This document shows, piece by piece, positions 46,336-55,494 of a stretch of 64,000 bases of DNA. Both the position numbers and the translations under genes were made by a program. Numbering within the stretch: the first letter of the stretch is position 1; each line of letters begins with the position of its first letter. The stretch lies in contig JBIQJM010000003.1 in the NCBI GenBank assembly GCA_044507525.1, positions 1 through 64,000 on the forward strand, in the 5' to 3' direction. The DNA is from Zeimonas sp044507525 (GTDB taxonomy: Bacteria; Pseudomonadota; Gammaproteobacteria; Burkholderiales; Burkholderiaceae_E). The notes below the pieces were generated by a model. It saw only the letters and a program-made list of their open reading frames with translations, did no database searches and was not told where the DNA came from.

Positions 46336-47145
46336 ATGCGAAAGGCATCGCTGTGCATCGCGGCGTCGGCGCTCGCCGTTGCCGCGGCGGCCGCGTACGC
46401 GCAGACCGACACGCAGGCCGAGATCGAGCGGTACCGCGACATGCTCCAGGACGGCAATCCCGCCGAACTGATGGTGATGCGCGGCGAGGAGCTGTGGAAG
46501 ACGCCGCGCGGGCCGAAGAACGCCAGCCTCGAGGGCTGCGACCTCGGCAAGGGGCCGGGTGTCCTGAAGGGCGCGTATGCGCAGCTGCCGCGCTATTTCG
46601 CCGACACCGACCAGGTGATGGACGCCGAGGCGCGCCTCGTGCACTGCCAGGTCACGCTGCAGGGCTTCGACCGTGCCGAGGTGACGAAGAAGCCGTTCTC
46701 GAGCACCGGCCAGCGCGCCACCGACAACGAGGTGCTCGTCGCGTACGTCGTCGAGCAGTCGCGCGGCATGCCGGTGGCGGTTCCGCAGGAACATCCGAAG
46801 GAGGTCGAGTCCTTCGAGCGCGGCAAGAAGATCTTCTTCTTTCGCGGCGGCCCGTACGACTTCTCCTGCGCGTCGTGCCACGGAGACGACGACCTGCGCA
46901 TCCGCCTGCAGGACCTTCCCAACCTGCTCAAGCCCGAGCCGGCGAAGCGCGCGTTCACGACCTGGCCCGCGTACCGTGTCTCGCAGGGTGCGGTGCGCAC
47001 GATGCAGTGGCGGCTGAACGACTGCTTTCGCCAGCAGCGCTTCCCCGAGCTCGTCTTCACGTCGCCCGCGTCGATCGACCTGATCACTTTCCTGGGCGTG
47101 AACGCGAAGGGCGGCAAGATGGATTCGCCGGCAATCAAACGATAG
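46336..47145 (+). CDS. soxA: L-cysteine S-thiosulfotransferase subunit SoxA (monohaem form)
   Basis: 269 aa. The signal peptide ends near AYAQ. One haem site is present, C178-A-S-C-H182. The catalytic, haem-ligating cysteine is C230 in LNDCFRQQRFPE. The N-terminal domain lacks a CxxCH; C68 and C104 stand where dihaem forms have the first haem and disulfide, suggesting a disulfide. With SoxX it joins thiosulfate to SoxY-Cys154. The ATG has AGGAGACG upstream. Confidence 0.94.
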   Translation: MRKASLCIAASALAVAAAAAYAQTDTQAEIERYRDMLQDGNPAELMVMRGEELWKTPRGPKNASLEGCDLGKGPGVLKGAYAQLPRYFADTDQVMDAEARLVHCQVTLQGFDRAEVTKKPFSSTGQRATDNEVLVAYVVEQSRGMPVAVPQEHPKEVESFERGKKIFFFRGGPYDFSCASCHGDDDLRIRLQDLPNLLKPEPAKRAFTTWPAYRVSQGAVRTMQWRLNDCFRQQRFPELVFTSPASIDLITFLGVNAKGGKMDSPAIKR

Positions 47146-47163
47146 AGCGAGAGGAGACGAGAG

Positions 47164-47802
47164 ATGCCAGGCAAACGTGGATTCGCGCGGCGCAGCGTCG
47201 TCGCGTTGGCGGCGCTCGTCGTGGGTGCGGGCTGCGCCTCGATGGCCGGTTCGCGCACCGTTTCCGACGAGGAGGTCAAGCAGGAGCTGATGACCTCGTT
47301 TCGCGCCAAGGGAATCGCCGGGCTCGACCGGCTCGAGCAGAGCGACCTGCAGCGCGTGTGCAGCGAGTACGCCACCCGGCCGTTGCCGGCCGACCTGCGT
47401 GCGCGCCTCGAGGCGGACGCGAAGAAGACCGTGCGCTTCCCGGCCGACGGGCAGTTCCTGGGCGACTGGAAAGCGGGCGAGAAGGTCGCGCAGAGCGGCC
47501 GCGGATTGCAGTACAGCGACACCGAGAAGACCGTGGCCGGCGGCAACTGCTACGCCTGCCACCAGTTGTCGAAGGAGGAGATCGCGTACGGCACCATCGG
47601 CCCGAGCCTGCACAACTACGGCAAGCTGCGCGGCAACTCGAAGGAGATCCTCGAGTACACGTGGACGCGGTTGTGGAACGGACACGCGTTCGCCGCATGC
47701 AACAACATGCCGCGCTTCGGCGACGCCGGCATCCTCACGGAGGCGCAGCTGAAGGACGTGATGGCGCTGCTGCACGACCCGGCTTCGCCGGTCAACCGGT
47801 GA
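47164..47802 (+). CDS. soxX: Cytochrome c subunit SoxX of the SoxAX complex
   Basis: 212 aa. One haem site, C129-Y-A-C-H133, and the distal Met in ACNNMPRFGDAGIL. A region of about 70 residues between the signal and the cytochrome domain makes it longer than the minimal SoxX. The N-terminus contains VVGAGCAS, which resembles a lipobox but has Gly rather than a large residue at -3, so lipid attachment is doubtful. It takes electrons released by SoxA. GAGGAGACGAGAG lies before the ATG. Confidence 0.93.
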   Translation: MPGKRGFARRSVVALAALVVGAGCASMAGSRTVSDEEVKQELMTSFRAKGIAGLDRLEQSDLQRVCSEYATRPLPADLRARLEADAKKTVRFPADGQFLGDWKAGEKVAQSGRGLQYSDTEKTVAGGNCYACHQLSKEEIAYGTIGPSLHNYGKLRGNSKEILEYTWTRLWNGHAFAACNNMPRFGDAGILTEAQLKDVMALLHDPASPVNR

Positions 47803-47860
47803 GAGACGCGACGATGCGAAGCGGAGGGTCCTCCGTGCAAGGGTCGCGCGGCGCCCGGCG

Positions 47861-49576
47861 ATGATCGATCGTCGCGAGTTCCTGCGACTGCTCGCGGCCG
47901 CCTCGGCCGCGGGCCTGTCGCTGCCGGCCGGAGCGGCGGGGCCGGGGTCGGCGCGCGCCGAGTCGTTCTACGACGTCGCCCCCTTCGGCAACGTGAGCCT
48001 GCTGCATTTCACCGACTGCCACGCGCAGCTGCTGCCGGTCCATTTCCGCGAGCCGAGCGTGAACCTCGGGGTGGGCGATGCGGTGGGGCGCCCGCCGCAT
48101 CTGGTCGGCGAAGCGCTGTTGAAGCATTTCGGGATCGCGTCGGGAACGCGCGACGCGCACGCCTTCACCTGCCTCGATTTCGAGGACGCCGCGCGCGCGT
48201 ACGGCAAGGTCGGCGGCTTCGCGCACCTCGCCACGCTGGTGAAGCGGCTGCGTGCTTCGCGCCCGGGCGCGCTGCTGCTCGACGGAGGCGACACCTGGCA
48301 GGGTTCGGCGACGGCGCTGTGGTCGAAGGGCCAGGACATGGTCGACGCGTGCAAGCTGCTCGGCGTCGACGTCATGACCGCGCACTGGGAGTTCACCTAC
48401 GGCGCCGAGCGCGTCGAGGAGATCATCGCCCGCGACCTGAAAGGCCACATCGACTTCGTCGCGCAGAACGTCAGGACCACCGACTTCGAGGACCCGGTCT
48501 TTCCGTCGCATGCGCTGCGCACGATCAACGGCGTGCCGGTCGCCGTCATCGGCCAGGCGTTCCCGTACACCCCGATCGCGAATCCGCGCTACTTCGTCGA
48601 GCAGTGGAGCTTCGGCATCCAGGACGAACGGCTGCAGCAGGTCGTCGACGAAGTGCGCGGCAAGGGCGCGCAGGTGGTCGTGCTGCTGTCGCACAACGGG
48701 ATGGACGTCGATCTGCAGCTCGCCTCGCGCGTCACCGGCCTGGACGCGATCCTCGGCGGCCACACGCACGACGGCGTGCCGCAGCCGGTGAAGGTGCGCA
48801 ACGCGAAGGGCAGCACGCTCGTCACCAATGCGGGATCGAACGGCAAGTTCCTCGCCGTGCTCGACCTCGACGTCAAGGCCGGCAAGGTCGCCGACTTCCG
48901 GTATCGACTGCTGCCGGTCTTCTCGAACCTGCTGCCGGCCGACGAGCAGATGCAGGCGCTGATCGACCGCGTGCGCGCGCCGCACCGCGCGAAGCTCGAG
49001 GAGAAGCTCGCCGTCACCGAGGGGTTGCTGTACCGCCGCGGCAACTTCAACGGTACCTTCGACCAGTTGATCCTCGACGCACTGCTCGAGGAGAAGGACG
49101 CCCAGATCGCTTTCTCCCCGGGGTTTCGCTGGGGCACCTCGCTGCTGCCGGGCGATGCGATCACGCGTGAGCACCTGATGGACCAGACGGCGATCACCTA
49201 TCCCTACACGACGGTCTCCGAGCTGTCGGGCGAGATGATCAAGACGATCCTCGAGGACGTCGCGGACAACCTGTTCAACCCCGATCCGTACTACCAGCAG
49301 GGCGGCGACATGGTGCGCGTCGGCGGCATGACCTACGCCTGCGACCCGAAGGCCGGAGCGGGTTCGCGCATCTCCGACATGCGCCTGAACGGCGAACCGG
49401 TCCAGGCGTCGCGCACGTATCGCGTCGCGGGCTGGGCCCCGGTCGCCGAGGGCGCGAGCGGCGAACCGGTGTGGGAGGTCGTCGAGCGCTGGCTGAAGGC
49501 GAAGGGCACGATCGCGCCGCGTCGCCCGAACGAACCGCGGCTGATCGGGGTGCGCGACAACCCCGGCATGGCGTGA
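47861..49576 (+). CDS. soxB: Thiosulfohydrolase SoxB
   Basis: 571 aa. The Tat signal RREFLRLLAAASAAG opens the protein. The dimanganese site is built from D52 and H54 (HFTDCHAQ), D141 to D144 (DGGDTWQGS), a HWEFTYG segment and GGHTHDG. The C-terminal half is a 5'-nucleotidase-type domain (DQTAITYPYTTVSELSGEMI). It releases sulfate from the thiosulfonate on SoxY. The ribosome site before the ATG is weak. It follows soxX by 58 bases. Confidence 0.96.
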   Translation: MIDRREFLRLLAAASAAGLSLPAGAAGPGSARAESFYDVAPFGNVSLLHFTDCHAQLLPVHFREPSVNLGVGDAVGRPPHLVGEALLKHFGIASGTRDAHAFTCLDFEDAARAYGKVGGFAHLATLVKRLRASRPGALLLDGGDTWQGSATALWSKGQDMVDACKLLGVDVMTAHWEFTYGAERVEEIIARDLKGHIDFVAQNVRTTDFEDPVFPSHALRTINGVPVAVIGQAFPYTPIANPRYFVEQWSFGIQDERLQQVVDEVRGKGAQVVVLLSHNGMDVDLQLASRVTGLDAILGGHTHDGVPQPVKVRNAKGSTLVTNAGSNGKFLAVLDLDVKAGKVADFRYRLLPVFSNLLPADEQMQALIDRVRAPHRAKLEEKLAVTEGLLYRRGNFNGTFDQLILDALLEEKDAQIAFSPGFRWGTSLLPGDAITREHLMDQTAITYPYTTVSELSGEMIKTILEDVADNLFNPDPYYQQGGDMVRVGGMTYACDPKAGAGSRISDMRLNGEPVQASRTYRVAGWAPVAEGASGEPVWEVVERWLKAKGTIAPRRPNEPRLIGVRDNPGMA

Positions 49577-49580
49577 CGCG

Positions 49581-50108
49581 ATGAACGCGCGGCGTCGCCT
49601 GTTGGGTGCGGCGGGCGTCGCGTGCGTCGCGAGCGCGTTGCCGGGCATGGCGGCGTCCGCGTCGCGGCCGGCAACGCCGGCGATCGGCACTCCCATCGAG
49701 CTGCCGGCGGTTCGCCTGCTCGACGGTCGCAGCATCGAGCCCGCGCACTGGCGCGGCAAGGTGCTGGTCGTCGAGCTGTGGGCGAGCTGGTGCCCGTTCT
49801 GCGCGCGCCAGAACCCCGAGATCGACCGGCTGCACCGCATGCACGCCGCGTCGGGCCTCGAGGTGCTCGCCCTTTCGATCGACCGCCGGCCCGAGGACGC
49901 GGCGCGCTACCTCAGCGAGCACGGCTACGCGTTCCACGCGGCGATGTTCGACGCACGATGGGAGGCGGCACTCGGTCGTCCGAAAGGGCTGCCGATCGTC
50001 TGGGTCGTCGGACGCGGCGGCCGCCTCGAACAGCTCGAGATCGGCGAGATGTTTCCCGAGGACGTCGCCGCGCTCGCGCGCTGGCTGAAGGACGGAACGC
50101 GGGCATGA
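49581..50108 (+). CDS. Periplasmic TlpA/ResA-type thioredoxin of the Sox locus (SoxW-like)
   Basis: 175 aa. A signal peptide of about 26 residues is followed by a thioredoxin fold with C71-P-F-C74 in VELWASWCPFCARQNPEID. The cis-Pro region is GLPIVWVVGRGG. It begins 4 bases after soxB and overlaps the next gene (ATGA), so it is part of the sox operon. It is probably the thiol reductant for SoxY or a cytochrome-maturation helper. It is the second thioredoxin of the locus, and no SoxV/CcdA membrane donor is present. Confidence 0.83.
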   Translation: MNARRRLLGAAGVACVASALPGMAASASRPATPAIGTPIELPAVRLLDGRSIEPAHWRGKVLVVELWASWCPFCARQNPEIDRLHRMHAASGLEVLALSIDRRPEDAARYLSEHGYAFHAAMFDARWEAALGRPKGLPIVWVVGRGGRLEQLEIGEMFPEDVAALARWLKDGTRA

Positions 50109-50629
50109 AAGACTCCTTTTCGATTCGCGCCTCCGGTGCGGCGTTCGTCGCAGCGGCATTGGCGGGATCGCTCGCGCCGCTCGTCGCGCACGCCGAAGCC
50201 ACGTTCAGCACGCGCTCGCTCGTCGCGGAGATGGCGAACAGGGCGGCGATGGCCGCGCTCGAGGCGTGCCGCAAGGACGGCTTCCAGGTCGGCGTCGCGG
50301 TCACCGATCGCAGCGGCGTGCTGCAGGCCTTCGTGCGCGACCGCTACGCGGGCGCGCACACCGTCGAGGTCGCGACGAACAAGGCGTGGACCGCCGCCTC
50401 GTTCCGCATGGCGACGTCGATGCTCGCCGAGGAGACGCAGGCGGGCAAGCCGCTGAGCGGCATCCGCAACGCGTCGCGCGTGATGCCGATCGGCGGCGGC
50501 CTGCCGATCGAGGCGGGCGGCTCGACGATCGCCGCGATCGGCGTCTCCGGCGCGCCGGGCGGCGACGCCGACGAGCGTTGCGCACGCGCCGGCATCGAAG
50601 CGATCGAGATGGACATCGAGCTGCAGTGA
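50105..50629 (+). CDS. GlcG/HbpS-family (DUF336) haem-binding-type protein in the sox operon
   Basis: 174 aa. A signal peptide ends near VAHAEA. The domain is the GlcG/HbpS fold: ACRKDGFQVGVAVTDRSGVLQAFVRD, HTVEVATNKAWTAASFRM and GGGLPIEAGGSTIAAIGVSG. Secreted HbpS binds haem and senses redox stress; other members have unknown roles. Overlap of 4 bases on both sides ties it to the Sox thioredoxin and the MBL protein. A part in handling haem for the Sox cytochromes is inference. Confidence 0.83.
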   Translation: MKDSFSIRASGAAFVAAALAGSLAPLVAHAEATFSTRSLVAEMANRAAMAALEACRKDGFQVGVAVTDRSGVLQAFVRDRYAGAHTVEVATNKAWTAASFRMATSMLAEETQAGKPLSGIRNASRVMPIGGGLPIEAGGSTIAAIGVSGAPGGDADERCARAGIEAIEMDIELQ

Positions 50630-51621
50630 GCGGGCTTCGCCGACACCGGTCCTTCGCCTTCGCCCTCGCGGTGCTCGCCGCTTCCTGCGTGTCGTACGCC
50701 TGGCCGCAACGCGTCGGCGCGCGCGAGCCCGCGGCCGTCACCGTCGACGTCGAGCCGCGACGCGTCAGCGAGCGCGTCTGGTACGTGCAGGGCGACAGCG
50801 GCATGGTGTCGCTGCGCAACGAGGGCTTCAACTCGAATGCGGGCTTCGTCGTCACCGACGACGGCGTCGTCGTCTTCGATGCACTCGGTACGCCGGCGCT
50901 CGGCGCGGTGCTGCTCGAGCGGATACGGCGCGTCACGAAGCAGCCGGTGCGCCGGGTCGTGATCAGCCACTATCACTCGGATCACTTCTACGGGCTGCAG
51001 GCGCTGAAGGAGGCCGGTGCCGAGGTGTGGGCGCACCGTTCGGTGCGCGAATACCTGGCCACCGAAGCGCCGGCGCTTCGCCTGGCCGAGCGGCGCGAAT
51101 CGCTGTCGCCCTGGGTCACCGATGAAGCGCGGATCGTCGCGCCCGATCGCTACGTCGACGGCGAGACGGTGTTCCGCATGGGAGGTCTCACGTTCCGCCT
51201 GCTGCCGGCCGGACCGGCGCACACCGACGAGGACCTGATGATGCTCGTCGAGGAAGAAGGCGTGCTCTTCGCCGGCGACCTGATCTTCGCCGGGCGCGTC
51301 CCCTTCGTCGGCGACGCCGATCCGCGCGCCTGGCTCGCGGCGCTCGAACGGCTGTCGGCGCACCGCCCGCGCGTCGTCGTCACCGGGCACGGGCCGGTCT
51401 CCCGCGACGCGGTCGCCGATCTGGCGCTCACGCGCGACTACCTGCTGTACCTGCGCGCGGAGATGGGCGAGGCGGTCGACGACCTCCTCGATTTCGAGGA
51501 AGCGTATGCGCGCACCGACTGGTCGCGCTTCTCGTCGCTGCCGGCCTTCGACGACGCGAACCGGCGCAACGCGTACAACGTCTACCTGCAGATGCAGCGC
51601 GAGGCGCTCGGCGGGAACTGA
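50626..51621 (+). CDS. Metallo-beta-lactamase-fold protein, SoxH-like
   Basis: 331 aa from a GTG at 50626 overlapping the previous stop (GTGA). A signal-like N-terminus (residues 8-27) is followed by the MBL motif H115-Y-H117-S-D119-H120 (VVISHYHSDHFYG), further ligands in GPAHTDEDLMM and LFAGDLIFAG, and VTGHGPVSRDAV. SoxH of Paracoccus is an MBL protein of the sox operon that is dispensable for thiosulfate oxidation. The substrate is unknown. It is the last coupled gene of the operon; pldA follows after 103 bases. Confidence 0.83.
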   Translation: MSGLRRHRSFAFALAVLAASCVSYAWPQRVGAREPAAVTVDVEPRRVSERVWYVQGDSGMVSLRNEGFNSNAGFVVTDDGVVVFDALGTPALGAVLLERIRRVTKQPVRRVVISHYHSDHFYGLQALKEAGAEVWAHRSVREYLATEAPALRLAERRESLSPWVTDEARIVAPDRYVDGETVFRMGGLTFRLLPAGPAHTDEDLMMLVEEEGVLFAGDLIFAGRVPFVGDADPRAWLAALERLSAHRPRVVVTGHGPVSRDAVADLALTRDYLLYLRAEMGEAVDDLLDFEEAYARTDWSRFSSLPAFDDANRRNAYNVYLQMQREALGGN

Positions 51622-51724
51622 GGCGAGCCGCTTCCCGGCAGGCAGGCCGTCGATCGTGCCGCCCTGCGAGCTCCGATGCCCCCGTGGGGCGAGGCAGCCG
51701 CCGCGCCTGCTTCACAATCGCGCG

Positions 51725-52789
51725 ATGCCGCGCTTTCGCCCTTCCTGCCGCATTGCGTCGATCCTGGCGCTCGCCTGCCTCGCTTCGGCTCCGACGCACG
51801 CGGGCGCGCAGACCGCGGTCGAGCAGTGCCTGCTGGACGCACTGCGGCGGGCGTCCGACGACGCCACCGTCGATTCCGTGCGCAGCCAGTGCGCGGCGCC
51901 TTCGCCGGCCGACGCGGGGGCGACGCCGCGGTCGCAGGCGGCACAGCCCGTGCAGGCGCCATCCGTGGCCGCGGCCTCGCCGCCTGCCTCTCCGGTCGCG
52001 CGTCGCATGGCGCTGGAGGGCGAGGGCGGGCGCTTCGCGCTGCTGCCGCATCGGCCGAACTACATCCATCCGTTCTCGCACGCATTCGATCCGCCGGCCA
52101 CCGCCCGGCCGGATGCGCGCGTGCAGCGCAACGAGGTCAAGTTCCAGATCAGCTTCAAGTTCGCGCTGACGCCGCCGCTGTTCGACGATCGTGCAGGGCT
52201 GTTCTTCGCCTACACGGGGCAGTCGTGGTGGCAGGCCTACAACCGCGACCGCTCGAGCCCGTTCCGCGAGTACAGCCACGAGCCGGAGCTCTTTGCGTCG
52301 TGGAAGCCCCGGCGGCACGTCCTCGGCTGGGACTGGCGGCTGGCGAGCGTGGGCTTCGTGCACCAGTCCAACGGGCGTTCCGGCGACAGCTCGCGCAGCT
52401 GGAACCGGCTCTTCGCCGACCTGCGCTTCGATCGTCCCGAAGGCTGGTGGCTGGCGGTGCGTCCGTGGTGGCGCATCCCGGAAAGCCGCAAGCCCTTCGC
52501 GGATTCGCCGGAGGGCGACGACAATCCCGGCATCGAGCGCTTCGTCGGCGACGGGGAACTGCAGGCCGGCTACGTCGGCGACGTGCACGACTTCACGTTG
52601 ACGATGCGGCGCAGCCTCGCGGGCTCCGGACGGGGCGCCGTGCAACTCGACTACAGTCGCCCGACCGGCTTCAGCCCGAACCTGCGCTGGCACGTCCAGT
52701 ACTTCGACGGCTACGGCGAATCGATGCTCGACTACCGGGTCCGCATGCGCCGCATCGGCTTCGGCGTGATGCTCAACGACTGGTATTGA
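51725..52789 (+). CDS. pldA: Outer-membrane phospholipase A (OMPLA)
   Basis: 354 aa. A signal peptide ends near AGAQT. Then come about 70 low-complexity residues and a twelve-strand barrel. The active site is H213 and S215 in HQSNGRSGDSSRSWNRL, with N227, keeping the E. coli His142-Ser144-Asn156 spacing. GYGESMLDYRVRMRRIGFGVMLNDW closes the barrel. It hydrolyses phospholipids in the outer membrane when asymmetry is lost. It is convergent with the acyl-CoA ligase, 8 bases apart. The link to the sox genes is only positional. Confidence 0.94.
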   Translation: MPRFRPSCRIASILALACLASAPTHAGAQTAVEQCLLDALRRASDDATVDSVRSQCAAPSPADAGATPRSQAAQPVQAPSVAAASPPASPVARRMALEGEGGRFALLPHRPNYIHPFSHAFDPPATARPDARVQRNEVKFQISFKFALTPPLFDDRAGLFFAYTGQSWWQAYNRDRSSPFREYSHEPELFASWKPRRHVLGWDWRLASVGFVHQSNGRSGDSSRSWNRLFADLRFDRPEGWWLAVRPWWRIPESRKPFADSPEGDDNPGIERFVGDGELQAGYVGDVHDFTLTMRRSLAGSGRGAVQLDYSRPTGFSPNLRWHVQYFDGYGESMLDYRVRMRRIGFGVMLNDWY

Positions 52790-52797
52790 CGGCGCGC

Positions 52798-54615
52798 TCA
52801 GGCGTACAGGGTCTCGATCTCCGCGGCGTACGCGGAGTAGATGCTGGCGCGCCGCACCTTCATCGTCGCCGTCACCTCGCCGTCGTCGTGGTCGAGTTCC
52901 TTGGTGAGCAGGTGGAAGCGCCGGATGCGCGAGACCTGCGCGAGCTCTTCGTTGGCGCGCGCGACCTCGCCTTCGATCAGCTCGCGTACGGCGGGGTGCT
53001 CGGCGAGCGAGCGGAAGTGCGTGAACGCGATGCGCTGCGATTCCGCCCACTTGGAGACCGTGTCGAAATCGATCTGGATCAGCGCCGAGACGAAGCGCCG
53101 GCGATCCCCGATCACGATGCATTCGCGCACGTACGGGCTCGACTTGACCGCGTTCTCGATCTCCGACGGCGTGATGTTCTTGCCGCCGGCGGTGATCATC
53201 ACGTCCTTGAGCCGGTCGACGATGCGCAGCTGCCCCTGCGTTTCCTCGACGACGTCGCCGGTGTGCAGCCATCCGTCGCGGATGGTCTCGGCGGTCGCTT
53301 CGGCATTGCGGTAGTAGCCGGCGAAGACGACGTCGCCGCGCACGAGCAGCTCGCCCTGCGGGCCGATGCGGTGTTCCACGCCGAGCGTCGGTTCGCCCAC
53401 CGTTCCGATCCGCACCGCGTCGAGGCGCTGTCCGGTGATCATCCCGGTGGACTCCGTGAGCCCGTAGACCTCGACGAGCGGCACGCCCAGCGTGCGGAAG
53501 AAGCGCACCACCGCCGCCGGGATCGGCGCGGCGCCGGTGAGCGCGACACGTGCGCGGCGCAGTCCGATGAAGTTCTGCAGCGAGCGGAAGACGAGCAGGT
53601 ACGACACGGCGAAGCGGATCCTCTCGCCGACGCTGCGCTGCGCCGCCGCCTTCTCGGCGAAGGGGCCGCACCAGCGCATCGCCCGCTCGAAGATCGCGCG
53701 CCGCAAGCGGCCGGTCTCCTGCATGCGGATCAGGATCGACGCGTGCAGCTTCTCCCAGATGCGCGGAACGCCCAGGAACATCGTCGGAGCGATCTCGCGC
53801 AGGTCTTCCTGCACGGTGCGGATCGATTCGCCGAAGGCGACCTGCGAGCCGACGTAGATCGGAACGAAGGTCGTGAGCATCTGCTCGGCGACGTGGCACA
53901 GCGGGAGGTACGACAGGTGCGTGGTGTGGGGGCCGAGCCCGAGGCGGTCGACGATGCCGGGAACCACGCCGCGAATGTTGCGGTAGCTGATCATCGCGCC
54001 TTTGGGCTTGCCGGTGGAGCCCGAGGTGTAGATCATCAGCGCGACGTCGTCGAGGCGCTGCGCGGCGAGTACCGTGTCGACGAGCCGCGGATGCGCGGCC
54101 TCGTGTTCGGCGCCCAGCGCTTCGAGTTCGTCGAACGCGACGAGCAGGTCGCGGTGCTCGGCCGGCGTGTTGCGCAGGCCCTTGCGTTCGACGACGACGA
54201 TCTTCCTCAGCCGGGGCAGCTGCCCGCGCGCTGCGAGCACCTTGTCGGTCTGCTCCTGGTCCTCGCAGACGACGATCTCGACGTCGGCGTGCGCCAGGAC
54301 GTAGGCGACCTCGGGCGTCGGGCTCGTCGGATACACGCCGACGGTGATGCCGCCGACGAGGCTCGCGCCGAGTTGCGCGAGCACCCATTCGATCCGGTTC
54401 TCCGAGAGGACGCCGACGTGGCCGTTCTCGCCCAGGCCGAGCGCACGCAGCCCGTGGCCGACGCGACGCGAGCGTTCGAGCCAGGTACGCCAGTCGATCG
54501 GCTTCCAGATGCCGAAGTCCTTCTGCCGGATCGCGACGGCGGTAGGACGCACGCGCGCCTGCTCGCACAGCATCTGCGCGAGCGTGCGCTCGGGCAGCGG
54601 GTTCAGGAAAGCCAT
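52798..54615 (-). CDS. AMP-dependent acyl-CoA ligase of the liv operon
   Basis: 605 aa. The ATP motif YTSGSTGKPKG is at 196-206. The A5 region is EVYGLTESTGMITG, and the hinge and lysine region is LRIVDRLKDVMITAGGKNITPSEIEN. Overall it is close to long-chain fatty-acid-CoA ligases (FadD15-like). It forms acyl-adenylate then acyl-CoA in the cytoplasm. The ATG lies 13 bases inside the end of livF, so it belongs to the Liv-type operon. The importer probably brings in the acid it activates; chain type is not determined. Confidence 0.88.
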   Translation of the reverse strand: MAFLNPLPERTLAQMLCEQARVRPTAVAIRQKDFGIWKPIDWRTWLERSRRVGHGLRALGLGENGHVGVLSENRIEWVLAQLGASLVGGITVGVYPTSPTPEVAYVLAHADVEIVVCEDQEQTDKVLAARGQLPRLRKIVVVERKGLRNTPAEHRDLLVAFDELEALGAEHEAAHPRLVDTVLAAQRLDDVALMIYTSGSTGKPKGAMISYRNIRGVVPGIVDRLGLGPHTTHLSYLPLCHVAEQMLTTFVPIYVGSQVAFGESIRTVQEDLREIAPTMFLGVPRIWEKLHASILIRMQETGRLRRAIFERAMRWCGPFAEKAAAQRSVGERIRFAVSYLLVFRSLQNFIGLRRARVALTGAAPIPAAVVRFFRTLGVPLVEVYGLTESTGMITGQRLDAVRIGTVGEPTLGVEHRIGPQGELLVRGDVVFAGYYRNAEATAETIRDGWLHTGDVVEETQGQLRIVDRLKDVMITAGGKNITPSEIENAVKSSPYVRECIVIGDRRRFVSALIQIDFDTVSKWAESQRIAFTHFRSLAEHPAVRELIEGEVARANEELAQVSRIRRFHLLTKELDHDDGEVTATMKVRRASIYSAYAAEIETLYA

Positions 54616-55421
54616 CGCTTGCGACGCTTGTAGTGCTTGATCGCGCGGTAGCTGCGCGCCTCGCCGGCACCGCCCATCCCGAGGTAGAACTCGCGCACGT
54701 CGGGGTCGGCGGCGAGACGTTCGGCCGCGCCGTCGATGACGATCTTGCCGTTCTCCATGATGTAGCCATAGCGGGCGACGGCGAGCGCGACGGAGGCGTT
54801 CTGCTCGACCAGCAGCATCGACACCCGTTGCTCGGCGTTGATGCGGGCGATGATCGAGAAGATCTCCTCGACCAGCAGCGGCGACAGCCCGAGCGAAGGC
54901 TCGTCGAGCAGCATCAGCGTCGGGCGTGCGATCAGTGCGCGGCCGATCGCGAGCATCTGCTGCTCGCCGCCCGAGAGATAGCCGGCAAGGCCCTTGCGGC
55001 GCTCGTGCAGTCGCGGAAAGTACTCGTAGACGAGTTCGAAGCGCTCGCGCGCGGCGCCGCCCGCGCCGCGGCGCCCGCCGAGCGCGTAGGTGGCCGACAG
55101 CAGGTTCTCCTCGACCGTCAGGTCCTCGAACACGCGCCGGCCTTCCATCACGTGGAAGAGTCCGGCGCGCACGAGTTCGTGCGGACGCCGTCGCGCGATG
55201 TCGGCGCCGTCGAAGCGCACGGTGCCGCGGGTCATCTCGCCGTCCTCGAGCGCGAGCAGGTTCGACACCGCCTTGAGCGTCGTCGACTTGCCTGCGCCGT
55301 TCGATCCGAGCAGCGCGACGATCGCGCCGCGCGGCACGGCGAGCGACAGCCCGTGCAGCGCCTGCACCGCGCGGTTGTAGATGACCTCGATGTTCTCGAT
55401 CTCGAGGACCGTGTCGTTCAT
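54603..55421 (-). CDS. livF: Liv-type ABC transporter ATPase LivF
   Basis: 272 aa. Walker A is GSNGAGKST (39-47), the signature is LSGGEQQMLAIGRAL, and Walker B is LMLLDEPSLGLSP, the LivF form. The tail beyond about residue 250 (basic, RAIKHYKRRKRW) is longer than in E. coli LivF. The ATG at 55421 gives the normal domain start; an earlier frame start adds 13 residues. It overlaps the acyl-CoA ligase by 13 bases. Confidence 0.93.
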   Translation of the reverse strand: MNDTVLEIENIEVIYNRAVQALHGLSLAVPRGAIVALLGSNGAGKSTTLKAVSNLLALEDGEMTRGTVRFDGADIARRRPHELVRAGLFHVMEGRRVFEDLTVEENLLSATYALGGRRGAGGAARERFELVYEYFPRLHERRKGLAGYLSGGEQQMLAIGRALIARPTLMLLDEPSLGLSPLLVEEIFSIIARINAEQRVSMLLVEQNASVALAVARYGYIMENGKIVIDGAAERLAADPDVREFYLGMGGAGEARSYRAIKHYKRRKRWLS

Positions 55422-55494
55422 GTCTTTCCGGACCCGCGAAGGAATCGTGGCGGGCGGCACGAGGTCGCGCCGCGCAGCCGATTCGCTCGTGCGT

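Noticed and set aside
47164..47260. SoxX as a lipoprotein
   Set aside because: VVGAGC resembles a lipobox, but Gly at -3 is not usual, so it is left as a doubtful signal peptide.
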